Shown one piece after another: positions 46,805 through 57,363 of a DNA stretch of 64,000 nucleotides. This DNA is from Corynebacterium jeikeium (GTDB lineage: Bacteria; Actinomycetota; Actinomycetes; Mycobacteriales; Mycobacteriaceae). Position numbers and translations under genes: made by a program. The notes under the pieces are model-generated. The model had not been told where the DNA came from. It was given only the letters and a program-made list of their open reading frames with translations, and ran no database searches. Numbering within the stretch: the stretch's first letter is position 1; every line of letters begins with the position of its first letter. Where the stretch lies: assembly GCF_000738265.1 (NCBI RefSeq), contig NZ_JFCQ01000029.1, positions 248,001-312,000 of the forward strand. The letters run 5' to 3'.

Positions 46805-49561
46805 TTAGTCGCGCGGCACCTCAACCAGCTCGAAGACCTCGATGATGTCGTCAACCTGGATGTCCGGGTACGACAGCACCATACCGCACTCGTAGCCAGC
46901 GGTGACCTCGGTGACATCGTCCTTCTCGCGGCGCAGCGACTCGATGGTCGCCTTTTCCGCCACGACGTTTCCGTCGCGGATCAGGCGGATCTGAGCGTTG
47001 CGGCGCACCTTGCCGGTTTCCACCATGCAACCTGCGATGAGGCCCACAGAGGAAGCCTTGAAGATCTGGCGGATTTCCGCGGTACCGATCTCCTTCTCCT
47101 CGTAGATGGGCTTCAGCATGCCCTTCAGCGCAGCCTCGACCTCCTCGATCGCCTTGTAGATGATCGAGTAGTAGCGGATATCCACACCCTCGGCGTTGGC
47201 AACCTCGGTTGCCTTGCCCTCGGCGCGGACGTTGAAGCCGATGATCACCGCGTCGGAGGCGGCGGCGAGGTTGACGTTGGTCTCCGTCACAGCACCGACA
47301 CCACGGTCGATGATGTTCAGCTCGACTTCGTCGTCGACCTCGATCTTCAGCAGCGCGTCTTCCAGCGCCTCCACCGTACCGGCGTTGTCGCCCTTCAGGA
47401 TCAGGTTCAGGGTGTTGGTTTCCTTCAACACCGCATCCAGATCCTCCAGGGAGACGCGCTTGCGGCTGCGTGCAGCCAACGCGTTGCGGCGGCGAGCGTC
47501 ACGACGATCCGCGATCTGGCGAGCCGTACGGTCCTCGTCGACAACCAACAGGTTATCGCCAGCACCGGACACGCTGGTCAGGCCCAGCACCTGGACCGGG
47601 CGGGACGGGCCAGCTTCCTGGACGTCGTTGCCGTGCTCGTCGATCATGCGGCGCACGCGACCGTAGGCGTCACCAACGACGATGGAATCACCGATGCGCA
47701 GGGTACCGCGCTGAACGATGATGGTGGCCACAGGTCCGCGACCACGGTCGAGGTGTGCTTCGATGGCCACACCCTGGGCGTCCATATCCGGGTTCGCGCG
47801 CAGATCCAGCGATGCATCGGCGGTCAGCAGGACGGACTCCAGCAACTGGTCGATGTTGGTGCCCTGCTTTGCAGAGATGTCCACGAACATCGTCTCGCCG
47901 CCGTACTCCTCCGGGATCAGGCCGTACTCGGTCAGCTGGCCACGGATCTTGTCCGGCTGTGCGCCTTCCTTATCGATCTTGTTCACCGCGACCACGACCG
48001 GGATGTCCGCAGCCTTGGCGTGGTTAATGGCCTCCACGGTCTGCGGCATCACGCCGTCGTCCGCAGCGACCACCAGGATCGCGATATCGGTGGACTTCGC
48101 ACCGCGGGCACGCATGGCGGTAAATGCCTCGTGACCAGGGGTATCCAGGAAGGTGACCAGGCGATCCTCGCCTTCCATGGTCACGGCGACCTGGTAAGCA
48201 CCAATGTGCTGGGTAATACCGCCGGCCTCGCCGGAACCGACGTTGGCCTTACGGATCGTATCCAGCAGGCGGGTCTTACCGTGGTCGACGTGACCCATGA
48301 CGGTAACCACCGGAGGACGCTGAGCCAGGTCTTCATCCTCGCCCTCGTCCTCACCGAACTGCAGGTCGAAGGACTCCAGCAGCTCGCGGTCCTCGTCCTC
48401 TGGGGAGACGACCTCGACCTTGTAGTCCATCTCTTCGCCCAGCAGCATCAGGGTCTCGTCGGACACGGACTGGGTAGCCGTGACCATCTCGCCCAGGTTG
48501 AACAGTGCCTGGACCAGTGCCGCTGCGTCCGCCTCGATCTTCTCGGCGAAGTCCATCAGGGATGCACCACGGGCCAGGCGAATCTTCGCGCCCTTGCCGT
48601 TAGGCAGCTTCACGCCGCCAACGACGCTCGGCGCCTGCATTGCCTCGTACTCGTTGCGCTTCTGACGCTTCGACTTGCGTCCCTTACGCGGTGCGCCACC
48701 CGGACGACCGAATGCGCCGGCGGTGCCGCCGCGACGGCCGCCACGACCGCCGCGCGGGCCTCCCGGACCACCCGGGCCACCGGGGCCTCCCGGACCGCCT
48801 GGTCCGCCGTGGCGACCACCACGACCGCGGCCACCACCGAAGTTGTCGGACTTCGACGGCATCTGCGCGGGGTTCGGGTGGCTCGGCATCATTGCCGGCG
48901 ATGGACGACGGCCGCCGCCCTGCTTCGGGCTGGGCTTCTTGCCACCCGGACGAGCGCCCGGACGCGGCATATCACCTGGAGCGGCCTGGCCACCACGCGG
49001 ACGCGGAGCCGGACGCTCGGCAGGAGCGCCAGAGGAGAACGGGTTGTTAGCGACCCGCGGAGCACGACCGCCCGGCTTCGGGCCTGGTTTGCTACCCGGC
49101 TTGCTCCCCGGCTTCGGGCCCGGCTTTGCACCTGGCTTGGCTGCCGGCTTCGGAGCTGGCTTGGCTGCCGGCTTCGGGGCCTGCTTCGGCTTCGGAGCCT
49201 CGCCCGGCTTGACGGAGGAGGTCGGCTTCGTGCCTGCATTCGCGACCGGGTTGGTGTTCTTCACCGGCTTCGGACCAGGCTTCGGACCTGGCTTAGCTGC
49301 GGGCTTCGGACCCGGCTTTGCTGCAGGCTTCGGACCTGCCTGCGGGGTCGGCTGCGGGCTGGTCTTCGGGCCAGCGGCACTCTCGGCGGGGCTCTGCTCG
49401 CCCACCCCGTAGTGCTTCTTCATCTTCTTCACGACGGGCGGCTGCACCGTCGAGGAAGCGGTCTTAACGAACTCGCCCTGTTCCTTCAGCGTGGCGAGCA
49501 ACTCCTTGCTCGTCACCCCGAGTTCCTTGGCCAACTCGTGTACGCGTAGCTTTCCGGCCAC
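46805..49561 (-). CDS. infB: Translation initiation factor IF-2
   Basis: A protein of 918 residues. An N-terminal IF2N helix domain (1-50) precedes a long Pro/Lys/Gly/Ala region with repeated KPGPKP units (about 75-165) and a Gly-rich [11 protein letters not shown] run (about 240-270). The GTPase is G1 GHVDHGKT, G3 DTPGHEAF, G4 NKID; domains II-IV follow. It brings initiator tRNA to the 30S subunit. The start is GTG 49561 with AAGGAG close upstream. It is the third gene of a rimP-nusA-ylxR-infB-rbfA run. Confidence 0.98.
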   Translation of the reverse strand: MAGKLRVHELAKELGVTSKELLATLKEQGEFVKTASSTVQPPVVKKMKKHYGVGEQSPAESAAGPKTSPQPTPQAGPKPAAKPGPKPAAKPGPKPGPKPVKNTNPVANAGTKPTSSVKPGEAPKPKQAPKPAAKPAPKPAAKPGAKPGPKPGSKPGSKPGPKPGGRAPRVANNPFSSGAPAERPAPRPRGGQAAPGDMPRPGARPGGKKPSPKQGGGRRPSPAMMPSHPNPAQMPSKSDNFGGGRGRGGRHGGPGGPGGPGGPGGPGGPRGGRGGRRGGTAGAFGRPGGAPRKGRKSKRQKRNEYEAMQAPSVVGGVKLPNGKGAKIRLARGASLMDFAEKIEADAAALVQALFNLGEMVTATQSVSDETLMLLGEEMDYKVEVVSPEDEDRELLESFDLQFGEDEGEDEDLAQRPPVVTVMGHVDHGKTRLLDTIRKANVGSGEAGGITQHIGAYQVAVTMEGEDRLVTFLDTPGHEAFTAMRARGAKSTDIAILVVAADDGVMPQTVEAINHAKAADIPVVVAVNKIDKEGAQPDKIRGQLTEYGLIPEEYGGETMFVDISAKQGTNIDQLLESVLLTADASLDLRANPDMDAQGVAIEAHLDRGRGPVATIIVQRGTLRIGDSIVVGDAYGRVRRMIDEHGNDVQEAGPSRPVQVLGLTSVSGAGDNLLVVDEDRTARQIADRRDARRRNALAARSRKRVSLEDLDAVLKETNTLNLILKGDNAGTVEALEDALLKIEVDDEVELNIIDRGVGAVTETNVNLAAASDAVIIGFNVRAEGKATEVANAEGVDIRYYSIIYKAIEEVEAALKGMLKPIYEEKEIGTAEIRQIFKASSVGLIAGCMVETGKVRRNAQIRLIRDGNVVAEKATIESLRREKDDVTEVTAGYECGMVLSYPDIQVDDIIEVFELVEVPRD

Positions 49562-49603
49562 TACTCTCCTTCATGTCTTGCGGAGCCGTAGTGCGCTCTA
49601 GCA

Positions 49604-49651
49604 TGCAGGCTTACCTGCAGCCGGGGCTACGTACGACTCCCGTACTTGTAG
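49604..49651 (-). promoter_or_regulatory. infB: Two small hairpins in the infB leader
   Basis: TGCAGG-ctta-CCTGCA (49604-49619) and CTAC..GTACG-5 nt-CGTAC..GTAG (49627-49651) are inverted repeats in the 125-nt spacer between ylxR and infB. They may be attenuators or processing sites within the nusA-infB transcript. Neither is followed by a U-run, so the role is open. Confidence 0.3.
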
Positions 49652-49686
49652 ATACTCATCGCTGATGCTGCTTCATCGCGGTCTCA

Positions 49687-50079
49687 TCAGACTTCGTTGT
49701 TCTTCATGTCGACGTAAGTTCCTCGTCCTTTTTGTTGACGCCCACTTTCGCGGCCGTCACCTACTTCCACTGTCACTGGCAGTGTGACGATGTAGTCACG
49801 TACAGGGTCTGCATCCACGGTGGCGGATACCCTAAGCGCACGGCTGAAAGCCCTACGCTTCACGGCGATTTCCCATGCCTCCACGGTGGGAGTGATCCAC
49901 GCGCCGCGCCCGGAAAGCTTCCTTTCCGGGTCCGGGACAACCTGAACCTTACCCTCGGTGCCTCCCCCAGCATGACGTGCAACGCAACGCAGCAGCTGAT
50001 CTATTCCGATCACCTGCTTGGTAGCAATGCACGTCCGTTCGGGAAGGTGCTTACCCGTGGGACTTTCATGGGATACCAC
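49687..50079 (-). CDS. YlxR family (DUF448) RNA-binding protein
   Basis: A protein of 130 residues with the YlxR core PERTCIATKQVIGIDQLLRCV, GRGAWI and a basic helix AVKRRAFSRALR. Members sit between nusA and infB and bind RNA; their role is not settled. The start is GTG 50079, just downstream of nusA. The C-terminal 35 residues (VGDGRESGRQQKGRGTYVDMKNNEV end) form a polar extension. Confidence 0.88.
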   Translation of the reverse strand: MVSHESPTGKHLPERTCIATKQVIGIDQLLRCVARHAGGGTEGKVQVVPDPERKLSGRGAWITPTVEAWEIAVKRRAFSRALRVSATVDADPVRDYIVTLPVTVEVGDGRESGRQQKGRGTYVDMKNNEV

Positions 50080-50112
50080 CTGTCCACTGTACCCCGCTCC
50101 CGGTGGAAACAG

Positions 50113-51126
50113 TTAACTGGGCGTGTCCTCCGCAGCCGCGTCCGTCTCCGATCGAATATCGATCTTCCAGCCGGTCAGACGGGCAGCCAGGCGGGCATTT
50201 TGACCTTCGCGGCCGATGGCCAGGCTCAGCTGGTAGTCCGGTACAACGGCACGGGCAACCTGCATCTCCGGGTCGGTGACCTTGACGCTGACGATCTTGG
50301 AAGGCGACAGAGCGTTGCCAACGAACGTCGCCGGATCATCGGAGTAGTCGATAATGTCGATCTTCTCCCCGCCCAACTCGCTCATGATATTGCTGACGCG
50401 CTGGCCACGTGGACCAATACAAGCTCCCTTGGCGTTCAGCCCCTTCACCGTGGAGCGCACGGCGATCTTGGTACGGTGGCCGGCTTCGCGGGCGACGGAG
50501 ACGATCTCCACCGAACCATCCGCAACCTCGGGCACCTCGAGCGCAAACAGTCCCTTCACCAGTTCCGGGTGGGTGCGGGACAGGTTGATCTGCACCATGC
50601 GGTTGGCGTTGTTGATCACGTCAGTCACAAACGCCTTCACCCGCATGCCGTGTTCCAGCTTCTCCCCCGGAATGTGCTCAGCCGGCAGGATCTGACCGTC
50701 CTGACCGTTGGCCTCGGTACCCAGGTGAACGATGGTCACGCCGCGCTCATTGGCGCGAGCATCCGCGGAGACCACACCGGAGACCACGCGGTAGCGCAGC
50801 TCTGCATACTCGTCATAGCGGTTCTGCACGCGCGCGGAGTTGATGCGGAAGCGGATTGCCTCACGCACCGCGAGTGCGCCGTCGCGTCCAAAATTTTTCG
50901 GAGTGTCGTCCAGGCGCCCGATGACGTTGCCATCTTCGTCCTTCTCGACCTGGTAGATGGTCACTTCGCCGCTGATGGGATCGATGTCCACATCGACCGG
51001 GCCGGTGAAACGACTGTTGGCGCGGTAGGCCTCCCGCAGACCCCGCTTAACCCCCTCCAGCAAGTCGTCAAAGGGTACCGACTCTTGCTTTTCGACTGCA
51101 CGCAGTGCCGCCATGTCAATATTCAC
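50113..51126 (-). CDS. nusA: Transcription termination/antitermination factor NusA
   Basis: A protein of 337 residues, the short actinobacterial type without C-terminal acidic repeats. It has an N-terminal RNA-polymerase-binding domain, S1 (about 110-190) and two KH domains with GPRGQRVSNIMSELGGEKID. GTG 51126 (VNIDMAALRAVEKQE) is chosen because AGGAGC lies 6-7 nt upstream; the longer frame overlaps rimP. It lies 10 nt after rimP. Confidence 0.97.
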   Translation of the reverse strand: MNIDMAALRAVEKQESVPFDDLLEGVKRGLREAYRANSRFTGPVDVDIDPISGEVTIYQVEKDEDGNVIGRLDDTPKNFGRDGALAVREAIRFRINSARVQNRYDEYAELRYRVVSGVVSADARANERGVTIVHLGTEANGQDGQILPAEHIPGEKLEHGMRVKAFVTDVINNANRMVQINLSRTHPELVKGLFALEVPEVADGSVEIVSVAREAGHRTKIAVRSTVKGLNAKGACIGPRGQRVSNIMSELGGEKIDIIDYSDDPATFVGNALSPSKIVSVKVTDPEMQVARAVVPDYQLSLAIGREGQNARLAARLTGWKIDIRSETDAAAEDTPS

Positions 51127-51136
51127 TTGTTTGCTC

Positions 51137-51694
51137 CTAGTCTTCTGCAGGGTCTTGCGCTTCCGGCACGTCATAAGCTTCGATCGCCAGTCCGACGAGC
51201 TCCGCTTCGGCGTTAGGCGCCGGAGAGAATTCCACTTCTACCACCGCTCCTGCGTGATCTGCGAATCGCACGCGCCGCACACGTGGAGACTTCTTGTGTG
51301 GTGTGATCAACACGACATCTTCGTCGCCCACCTGAGCAATGCGGTGCACACCATCGGCCAGTCGCACCTGACGCCCAATGTTGCGCACCCAGTGGCGCCG
51401 CTCCGTCAGGGGGAAATCGACGCCCGGGGTGGATAGCTCCAAGGTGTATCCCGGCCCAAAGCTCATATCCCCCTTCGCTTCGGCGTCATCCAAGTGGGCG
51501 GACACCTCGCGGCTGAGTTCTTCCAACCGATCCAGATCCGGCCTTTCCGCGCGCGGATCGGCGGTATCCACCGCAATCCTGATCGCGGACTTCGCTCCGG
51601 CCTTGGTGATCTTGATGTCTTCGATCACCAATCCGAATTCTTCAACCAGCCCGCGTAGCGAGTCTGCCAACTGTTCCTTGTGGGGAAATGCCAT
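51137..51694 (-). CDS. rimP: Ribosome maturation factor RimP
   Basis: A protein of 185 residues with the two-domain RimP pattern ([52 protein letters not shown]). It is needed for 30S assembly. The second ATG (51694) is preferred to 51700 because TAGACT (51708-51703) ends 8 nt before it, implying a leaderless mRNA that opens the nusA-infB operon. The start is divergent from the Tat lipoprotein gene. Confidence 0.95.
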   Translation of the reverse strand: MAFPHKEQLADSLRGLVEEFGLVIEDIKITKAGAKSAIRIAVDTADPRAERPDLDRLEELSREVSAHLDDAEAKGDMSFGPGYTLELSTPGVDFPLTERRHWVRNIGRQVRLADGVHRIAQVGDEDVVLITPHKKSPRVRRVRFADHAGAVVEVEFSPAPNAEAELVGLAIEAYDVPEAQDPAED

Positions 51695-51742
51695 GACCAT
51701 GCAGTCTAGCAGCAGGCGGCTTCTAGTAGACTTCTAACACTG

Positions 51743-52696
51743 ATGAATACGACCAGTTCCAGCTTCCCTCTCCCGCTCCTCTCCCGTCGCCGTTTTCTCA
51801 GCGCCGGGGCGCTTGTAGGCGCCGGGCTTACCCTTGCCTCCTGCGACAAAGGGCTGGCATTCGGTGGTCAGCCAGCACCGACGGAGCAACTGGTGGAACT
51901 GGCGGCGGCGGTGAAAAACCAACAGCAAAAGATGGCCTCCGCCAAGCTCGAAAAGTGGCATGCATTCCTTGGCCAGCAGCACGACCTGTTGGCCAAGGAA
52001 GTTCGGCGTCAATGCGGCAGTGACAAGGACGGCAACCCGCCGCAACAATGCGGCGACGAGGCGGACGAGGCAACGTCGGGCTCAGAAAGAATTTTTTTGG
52101 ACAAGCTCTACCCCGCTGCGCTCAGCAACGACGGCAAGGAGCTTTCCGCAGATCAACGGGAACAATTGGGGGCGCAGAACTCCCTCATCGCGGGTCTGTG
52201 GGGCGCGTACAGCGCGGCCAAGGAATCCGATTACAGCCTTCCCGAGTTCTCCCGCGGCGTGGGGAGTGCGGAGGACTTCCAGGCTCTACTGCCGCTGACC
52301 TATGGCGCGATCTACGCCTCGGGAGTGGCACTGGCGAAGGTGCCTGCCGCGGACGGCCAGACACGGTCGCAGATTCAAGATGTGGCCAACCAGCTGCGAG
52401 TTCTGCGTGATCAGTCCATCGACGTTCTGCGCAGTCATGGCGCCGATGTGCCCTCCCCGGAGTCCGGCTATAGCCAAGGCGACGCGGACGGGAAAACGGA
52501 CGCTGCGGCGTACCTCTACCCCACGCTGACCCCCATCAGCGTTCAGCTGCGTCGCATTACCGAACACGCCAACGACGATCGCGCCGTCCAGTTCGCGGCG
52601 GGCTGGGTGCGGGCCAACTCTCACGCGGAGGCGACCCTAGAGCGCCTCCAGGGGAAGGATCCCCTGGACATGCACCTGCGCGGGCAGTCGAACTAG
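51743..52696 (+). CDS. Tat-exported lipoprotein with DUF4439-type ferritin-like domain
   Basis: A protein of 317 residues. The N-terminus has a twin-arginine motif SRRRFLS (14-20), a hydrophobic stretch and a lipobox LASC with Cys34, so it is probably a Tat-routed lipoprotein. The helical remainder resembles the DUF4439 family; a C-terminal block ([29 protein letters not shown]) may be a helical bundle. Function is unknown. TAGACT (51727-51732) ends 10 nt before the ATG. The stop overlaps the proS stop by CTAG. Confidence 0.75.
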   Translation: MNTTSSSFPLPLLSRRRFLSAGALVGAGLTLASCDKGLAFGGQPAPTEQLVELAAAVKNQQQKMASAKLEKWHAFLGQQHDLLAKEVRRQCGSDKDGNPPQQCGDEADEATSGSERIFLDKLYPAALSNDGKELSADQREQLGAQNSLIAGLWGAYSAAKESDYSLPEFSRGVGSAEDFQALLPLTYGAIYASGVALAKVPAADGQTRSQIQDVANQLRVLRDQSIDVLRSHGADVPSPESGYSQGDADGKTDAAAYLYPTLTPISVQLRRITEHANDDRAVQFAAGWVRANSHAEATLERLQGKDPLDMHLRGQSN

Positions 52697-54471
52697 GAGT
52701 TCAGCACCCGCTTCGCCTCAGTGAGTGCGTTGGCGTAGTCAACCTCGTAGGTCTCCTTCGTCATCCGATTGCGCAGCTCCACCTTGCCGTCGGCAAAACC
52801 GCGGCCGACCACGATGACCAGCGGCATACCCAGCAGCTCGGAATCCTTGAACTTGACGCCCGGGGATACCTTCGGGCGGTTGTCGAAAAGAACCTCCAGG
52901 CCGTCGTTGGACAGCGTCTCCACCAGCTCCACGGCAGCCTCACCCGCGGCGGCGTCCTTGTTGGCGATGACCACGTGCACGTCGAAAGGCGCCACGGAGG
53001 CCGGCCAGCGCAGCCCGGACTCGTCCAGCATCTGCTCGGCGATCACGCCCACCAGGCGCGATACGCCCACGCCGTAGGAGCCCATCGTCGGAATCGACTG
53101 GCGCCCAGCCTCGTCCAGGATCTTCACGTCGAAGGCCTCGGTGTACTTGCGGCCCAGCTGGAAGATGTGTCCGATCTCGATGCCGCGGGCCAGGGTCAGG
53201 GTGCCCTTGCCGTCCGGCGACGGATCGCCTTCCAACACCTCGGCGGCTTCGATCACGCCATCCGGGGTGAAGTCGCGTCCGGCGACCATACCCACGACGT
53301 GGCGGTTCTTCGCGTCCGCGCCAGTGATCCAGGAGGTTCCCTCGACCACGCGCGGGTCGGCCAGCACGCGCACGCCGTTGTCTGCCAGACCCTTCGGTCC
53401 GACGTAGCCCTTGACCAGGAACGGGTGCTTCTTGAAGTCCGCCTCGTCGGCCAGCTCCACCTGTGCGGGCTCCATGGCCGCCTCCAGGCGCTTCATGTCA
53501 ACTTCGCGGTTGCCCGGCACCAGCACACCGGTCAGGGATTCGCCCCGGGGCTTGCCTTCCTTATCCAGGGTCGGATCGTTGACCTTCACCACGACGCATT
53601 TCAGCGTGTCCGCGGCCTCCACGGCACGGCCATCGACGGTGATGCCCTCACTGTTGGCCCACTCCACCAGCGCTTCGATGGTTTCACTATCCGGGGTGTC
53701 GTATTCCTTGGCCTCCGGCTGGCCTTCGATCGGCTGCGTCGGCGGGATCTGCGTCACCACAGCCTCGACGTTCGCCGCGTAGTCGCTCTCGGTCGAACGC
53801 ACGAATGTGTCCTCGCCGTTGGCCGCGACAGCCAGGAACTCCTCGGACGCGGAACCGCCCATAGCGCCGGAGGTCGCGGAGCAGATAGCGTACTCGATGC
53901 CCAGTCGGTCGAAGATGTTCTGGTAGGCCTTGCGGTGCAGCTGGTAGGACTCGTCCAGCCCCTCGTCGTTCATGTTGAAGGAGTAGGAATCCTTCATAAC
54001 GAACTCGCGGCCACGCAGGATGCCGGCGCGCGGACGCTCCTCGTCGCGGTACTTCGTCTGGATCTGGTACAGGATGACCGGGAAGTCCTTGTAGGAGTTG
54101 TACTCAGACTTCACGACGGAAGCGAACATCTCCTCGTGCGTCGGCCCCAGCAGGTAGTCGGCGCCCTTCCGGTCCTTCAGCCTAAACAGTGCGTCGCCGT
54201 ACTCCACCCAGCGTCCGGTAGTGTCGTAGGGCTCGCGAGGCAGCAGCGCTGGAAAGGATAGTTCCTGCGCGCCGATGGCGTTCATTTCCTCGCGGACAAT
54301 CTTTTCAATGTTGCGCAGAACCCGCAGGCCTAGCGGCAACCACGAGTACACGCCGGGGGCCACGCGGCGGATGTATCCCGCGCGTACCAGCAGCTTGTGG
54401 CTGGGCACCTCTGCATCCGCGGGGTCGTCGCGAAGGGTGCGCAAGAAGAGTTGTGACATCCGAGTAATCAT
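52693..54471 (-). CDS. proS: Prolyl-tRNA synthetase (bacterial type with INS domain)
   Basis: A class II synthetase of 592 residues with motif 2 ([25 protein letters not shown] region, abbreviated RxE) and motif 3 near [12 protein letters not shown]. It has an inserted YbaK-like editing domain (about 240-400) and an anticodon-binding C-terminus. It charges tRNA-Pro. ATG 54471 is supported by TAAAGT (54485-54480) ending 8 nt upstream; an internal ATG 54459 is the alternative. No T-box leader is present. Confidence 0.97.
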   Translation of the reverse strand: MITRMSQLFLRTLRDDPADAEVPSHKLLVRAGYIRRVAPGVYSWLPLGLRVLRNIEKIVREEMNAIGAQELSFPALLPREPYDTTGRWVEYGDALFRLKDRKGADYLLGPTHEEMFASVVKSEYNSYKDFPVILYQIQTKYRDEERPRAGILRGREFVMKDSYSFNMNDEGLDESYQLHRKAYQNIFDRLGIEYAICSATSGAMGGSASEEFLAVAANGEDTFVRSTESDYAANVEAVVTQIPPTQPIEGQPEAKEYDTPDSETIEALVEWANSEGITVDGRAVEAADTLKCVVVKVNDPTLDKEGKPRGESLTGVLVPGNREVDMKRLEAAMEPAQVELADEADFKKHPFLVKGYVGPKGLADNGVRVLADPRVVEGTSWITGADAKNRHVVGMVAGRDFTPDGVIEAAEVLEGDPSPDGKGTLTLARGIEIGHIFQLGRKYTEAFDVKILDEAGRQSIPTMGSYGVGVSRLVGVIAEQMLDESGLRWPASVAPFDVHVVIANKDAAAGEAAVELVETLSNDGLEVLFDNRPKVSPGVKFKDSELLGMPLVIVVGRGFADGKVELRNRMTKETYEVDYANALTEAKRVLNS

Positions 54472-54540
54472 GAATCATGACTTTACCTTTTCGCCTTGTG
54501 ACTTGTGTCGTTCGGTAGGGGTTTTAGCTAGTCTGTGGGA

Positions 54541-55266
54541 ATGCTGATCGTGCTTCCCCCATCCGAGACCAAGGCCCCCGGCGGTTCCCTGCCTGCCGGT
54601 GCGCCGCTGCACTTCCCGGAACTCGACCCCATCCGCGAGGACATCGCCCGCGACCTGGTGGCCCTGTGCACCGACGATCCGGATGCCGCCATGCAGGTCC
54701 TGGGCCTATCCGAGAAGCTACGCAGCGAGGTCGAGGCCAACCAAGTCCTCCACACCGCCCCGACGTTGCCTGCCCTGCACCGTTACACGGGCGTGCTCTA
54801 CGATGCGCTCGATGTGTCTTCTCTTTCGGACGCCACTACGCACCACCTAGCCATCGGTTCAGCACTGTTTGGCCTAGTCATGGGCGGGGACCCGATCCCC
54901 CATTACCGCCTGTCAGGCGGCACCAAGCTGACCCCCGGCACCACCATGAAGAAGCGCTGGGGCTCCGCGATCACCGAGGCACTCCAGCGGGCGGAGGCGG
55001 AGCACGGCTTGGTGGTCGACTTGCGATCCGGTGCTTATCAGCAGCTCGGCAAGCTCAAGACTGCCGTGACTGTGCGGGTGGAATCCGTGCGCCCGGACGG
55101 CAGTCGCAAGGTCGTCAGCCACTTCAACAAGCACTACAAGGGTCTGCTGGCCCGCGCGTTGGCGCAGAACCCCACCGGCACCACTGCCGCCGAGGTCGCG
55201 GACATCGCCCGCGCCGCCGGATTCACGGTGGAGCTAAACTCCGCCGAGCTCACCCTGGTCGTCTAG
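54541..55266 (+). CDS. yaaA: YaaA/UPF0246 family peroxide-stress protein
   Basis: A protein of 241 residues beginning MLIVLPPSETK, with the UPF0246 core (ALDVSSLSDAT, LRSGAYQQL, VVSHFNKHYKGLLARAL). In E. coli YaaA limits free iron and oxidative DNA damage. TAGTCT (54529-54534) ends 6 nt before ATG 54541 with no ribosome site, so it is probably leaderless. It is divergent from proS, and the stop overlaps cobA by CTAG. Confidence 0.92.
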   Translation: MLIVLPPSETKAPGGSLPAGAPLHFPELDPIREDIARDLVALCTDDPDAAMQVLGLSEKLRSEVEANQVLHTAPTLPALHRYTGVLYDALDVSSLSDATTHHLAIGSALFGLVMGGDPIPHYRLSGGTKLTPGTTMKKRWGSAITEALQRAEAEHGLVVDLRSGAYQQLGKLKTAVTVRVESVRPDGSRKVVSHFNKHYKGLLARALAQNPTGTTAAEVADIARAAGFTVELNSAELTLVV

Positions 55267-55994
55267 AGTCCCGCGACGTCCCCGATGACGTACACCACGG
55301 GCGAGGTCACCCCGTTGACCTCGAAGGTTTCCGCCAGCGTGCCCATCGTGCACCGGAAGGAGCGCTGCTGCTCCGTGGTGCCCTCCTGAATGATCGCCGC
55401 CGGGGTGTCTGCGCTCAGCCCTCCGGCCTGCAGCTCCGCGGCGATGGCGGCGACGTTACGCACGCCCATGATCACGCATAGCGTGGCCCCCGATGCTGCT
55501 AAAGCCCGCCAATCCACCAGGCTGCGCGGGTCGTTGGGCTTCACGTGGCCGGAGACCACGGTGAACGCGTGCACCATTCCCCGCTGGGTGACTGGCACCC
55601 CAATGGCCGCGGGAACGCTCACCGCGCTGGTCACGCCCGGGATCACCTCGCAGGGCACGCCACTTGCAGCACACGCCTGCACTTCCTCAAACCCCCGCCC
55701 GAACACAAACGGATCCCCGCCCTTCAGCCGGACGACGTTCTTCCCCGCCCGGGCGTGTTCGATCAGCAGCTCGTTGGTCCGCTCCTGGCTGACCTGCTTC
55801 GAGTAAGGCAGTTTGGCCACATCGATGACCTCCTTGGCCTCCACGTCGCACAGCTTGTGCAGCTCGCTCGTGGGCCCCAGGTGATCCGTCAGGATCACGT
55901 CGGCCGCCTGCAGCGCGCGCATGCCCCGCACCGTAATCAGATCCCATGCGCCCGGTCCGCCGCCGATCAGCACTACTTTGCCTGTCTCACTCAT
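55263..55994 (-). CDS. cobA: Uroporphyrinogen-III C-methyltransferase
   Basis: A SUMT of 243 residues. Signatures are LIGGGPGAWDLITVRGMRAL, VRLKGGDPFVFGRGFEE and GVPVTQRG. It makes precorrin-2 for siroheme or cobalamin. No other siroheme/cobalamin gene or uroporphyrinogen synthase is nearby. TAGGCT (56008-56003) ends 8 nt before the ATG, so it is probably leaderless. It is divergent from selO and convergent with yaaA. Confidence 0.94.
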   Translation of the reverse strand: MSETGKVVLIGGGPGAWDLITVRGMRALQAADVILTDHLGPTSELHKLCDVEAKEVIDVAKLPYSKQVSQERTNELLIEHARAGKNVVRLKGGDPFVFGRGFEEVQACAASGVPCEVIPGVTSAVSVPAAIGVPVTQRGMVHAFTVVSGHVKPNDPRSLVDWRALAASGATLCVIMGVRNVAAIAAELQAGGLSADTPAAIIQEGTTEQQRSFRCTMGTLAETFEVNGVTSPVVYVIGDVAGL

Positions 55995-56028
55995 GGGTTC
56001 TCAGCCTACCCCTACAATGGTCAGCACC
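55995..56028. promoter_or_regulatory. Back-to-back promoters of cobA and selO
   Basis: The minus-strand -10 TAGGCT (56008-56003) faces away from the plus-strand -10 TACAAT (56013-56018), with 4 bp between them. The start codons are only 34 bp apart, and each -35 must overlap the other gene's first codons. The arrangement repeats the ribF/truB pattern. Confidence 0.5.
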
Positions 56029-57363
56029 ATGAATACCTTCGCCGAAGAATTCCCGGAACTCGCGCTCCCCGCCACCGGCGAGGTTTTCCCAAACCCGCAG
56101 GTGCTGGTCCTCAACGAACCCCTCGCCACCGAGCTGGGCCTCGACCCCCAATGGCTCCGCAGCCCCGCGGGCATAGACTTCCTCACCGGCCAGGGCGATT
56201 GTGTCGCGCTGGGCTACGCCGGCCACCAGTTCGGCCAGTTCAACCCGCGCATGGGCGACGGTCGCGCCCTCCTGCTGTCCGAGCACACGGATCCCCACGG
56301 CAAGAACTGGGACATCCACGCCAAAGGCACCGGTCGCACGCCCTTCTCCCGAGGCGGCGACGGGCACTACCCCCTCGACGCCGCCCTCAAGGAGTTCGCC
56401 TTCGCCGAGTCCCTCCACGCGCTCGGCGTCCCCACCGCCCGTTCCCTAGCCGTCCTCACCACGGGCGGCACCGTTCCCCGCAGGCGCCTCCACCCGGGCG
56501 CGATCGGAGTGCGCGTCGCCAGCTCCCACATCCGCATCGGCACCTTTCAATACGCCGCGCTTTTGGGCCCGTCCGTCACCGACCGCCTCACCCGTTACGC
56601 CCTGGCCCGCCACTTCCCCGCTGGCTCCTCACCCTTCGATCTTTTTGACGCCACAGTCGCCCGCCAAGCCGAACTCGTCGCCAACTGGATGCGCTTCGGC
56701 TTTATCCACGGTGTGATGAACACCGACAACGTGGCGATTTCCGGCGAGACGATCGACTACGGCCCGTGCGCATTCATGGACTATTTCGCCACGGACACTG
56801 TTTATAGCTCCATCGACACCCGTGGCCGCTACGCCTACGCCCAGCAGCCCGCCGTGATGATGTGGAACCTTGCGCGCCTGGCTGAGGCGCTCGTGCCGCT
56901 GGTCGATGAGGGCGTCAAAAAATTTACAGAACGGCTACAGCGCTACCAGCCGCAGTACGGCGCGGCGTGGGACAAGGCGATGGCAGCAGCGTTGGGGGCG
57001 GAGAGTTGCGCGGAGCAGCTCTTGGGTTTGTTGGAGGTCGCGGCGCCCGATTACAACGCGCTGCTGGCGGGACTCACCCCGGGCGAGGTCCCGCCGGGCC
57101 TCGAAGGAATTCCTGGCGCCGCGGAGTGGACCGAGCACTGGTCGGCGCTGGATCCACAGCCCCGCAATCCGATCTATCTGCCGCGAAACCACGGCCTACA
57201 GGCGGCGCTTGTGGAGGCCGAACAGGGCGACATCGGCCGCTACCTGCTAACCCTCGAGGCGCTGCGCAATCCCTACGAGTGGGACGACAAATACGAAAAA
57301 CTCGGCCTCCATGCGGCGGTGCCGCGCGCGGAGGCCGAGTTCACGACGTATTGCGGAACCTAG
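56029..57363 (+). CDS. selO: SelO/YdiU family pseudokinase protein adenylyltransferase
   Basis: A protein of 444 residues, shorter than E. coli YdiU (478). It has [22 protein letters not shown], the Lys of the [16 protein letters not shown] loop, and [21 protein letters not shown] with the catalytic/metal Asp. It transfers AMP from ATP onto protein hydroxyls, linked to redox stress. The C-terminus TTYCGT carries a Cys where some eukaryotic homologues use Sec. ATG 56029 is chosen (TACAAT 10 nt upstream); ATG 56017 overlaps that box. The A6T3 run is at 56917-56925. Confidence 0.93.
   Translation: MNTFAEEFPELALPATGEVFPNPQVLVLNEPLATELGLDPQWLRSPAGIDFLTGQGDCVALGYAGHQFGQFNPRMGDGRALLLSEHTDPHGKNWDIHAKGTGRTPFSRGGDGHYPLDAALKEFAFAESLHALGVPTARSLAVLTTGGTVPRRRLHPGAIGVRVASSHIRIGTFQYAALLGPSVTDRLTRYALARHFPAGSSPFDLFDATVARQAELVANWMRFGFIHGVMNTDNVAISGETIDYGPCAFMDYFATDTVYSSIDTRGRYAYAQQPAVMMWNLARLAEALVPLVDEGVKKFTERLQRYQPQYGAAWDKAMAAALGAESCAEQLLGLLEVAAPDYNALLAGLTPGEVPPGLEGIPGAAEWTEHWSALDPQPRNPIYLPRNHGLQAALVEAEQGDIGRYLLTLEALRNPYEWDDKYEKLGLHAAVPRAEAEFTTYCGT

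Noticed and set aside
47633..49549. Plus-strand open frame opposite infB
   Set aside because: Shadow of IF-2; the repetitive Arg/Thr/Leu sequence mirrors the Pro/Gly/Lys repeats of the real gene.
49732..51216. Plus-strand open frame opposite ylxR and nusA
   Set aside because: It runs across two well-supported minus-strand genes and shows no domain.
54472..54540. T-box leader for proS
   Set aside because: The proS start is preceded by a -10 box 8 nt away; no leader exists in which a T-box could form.
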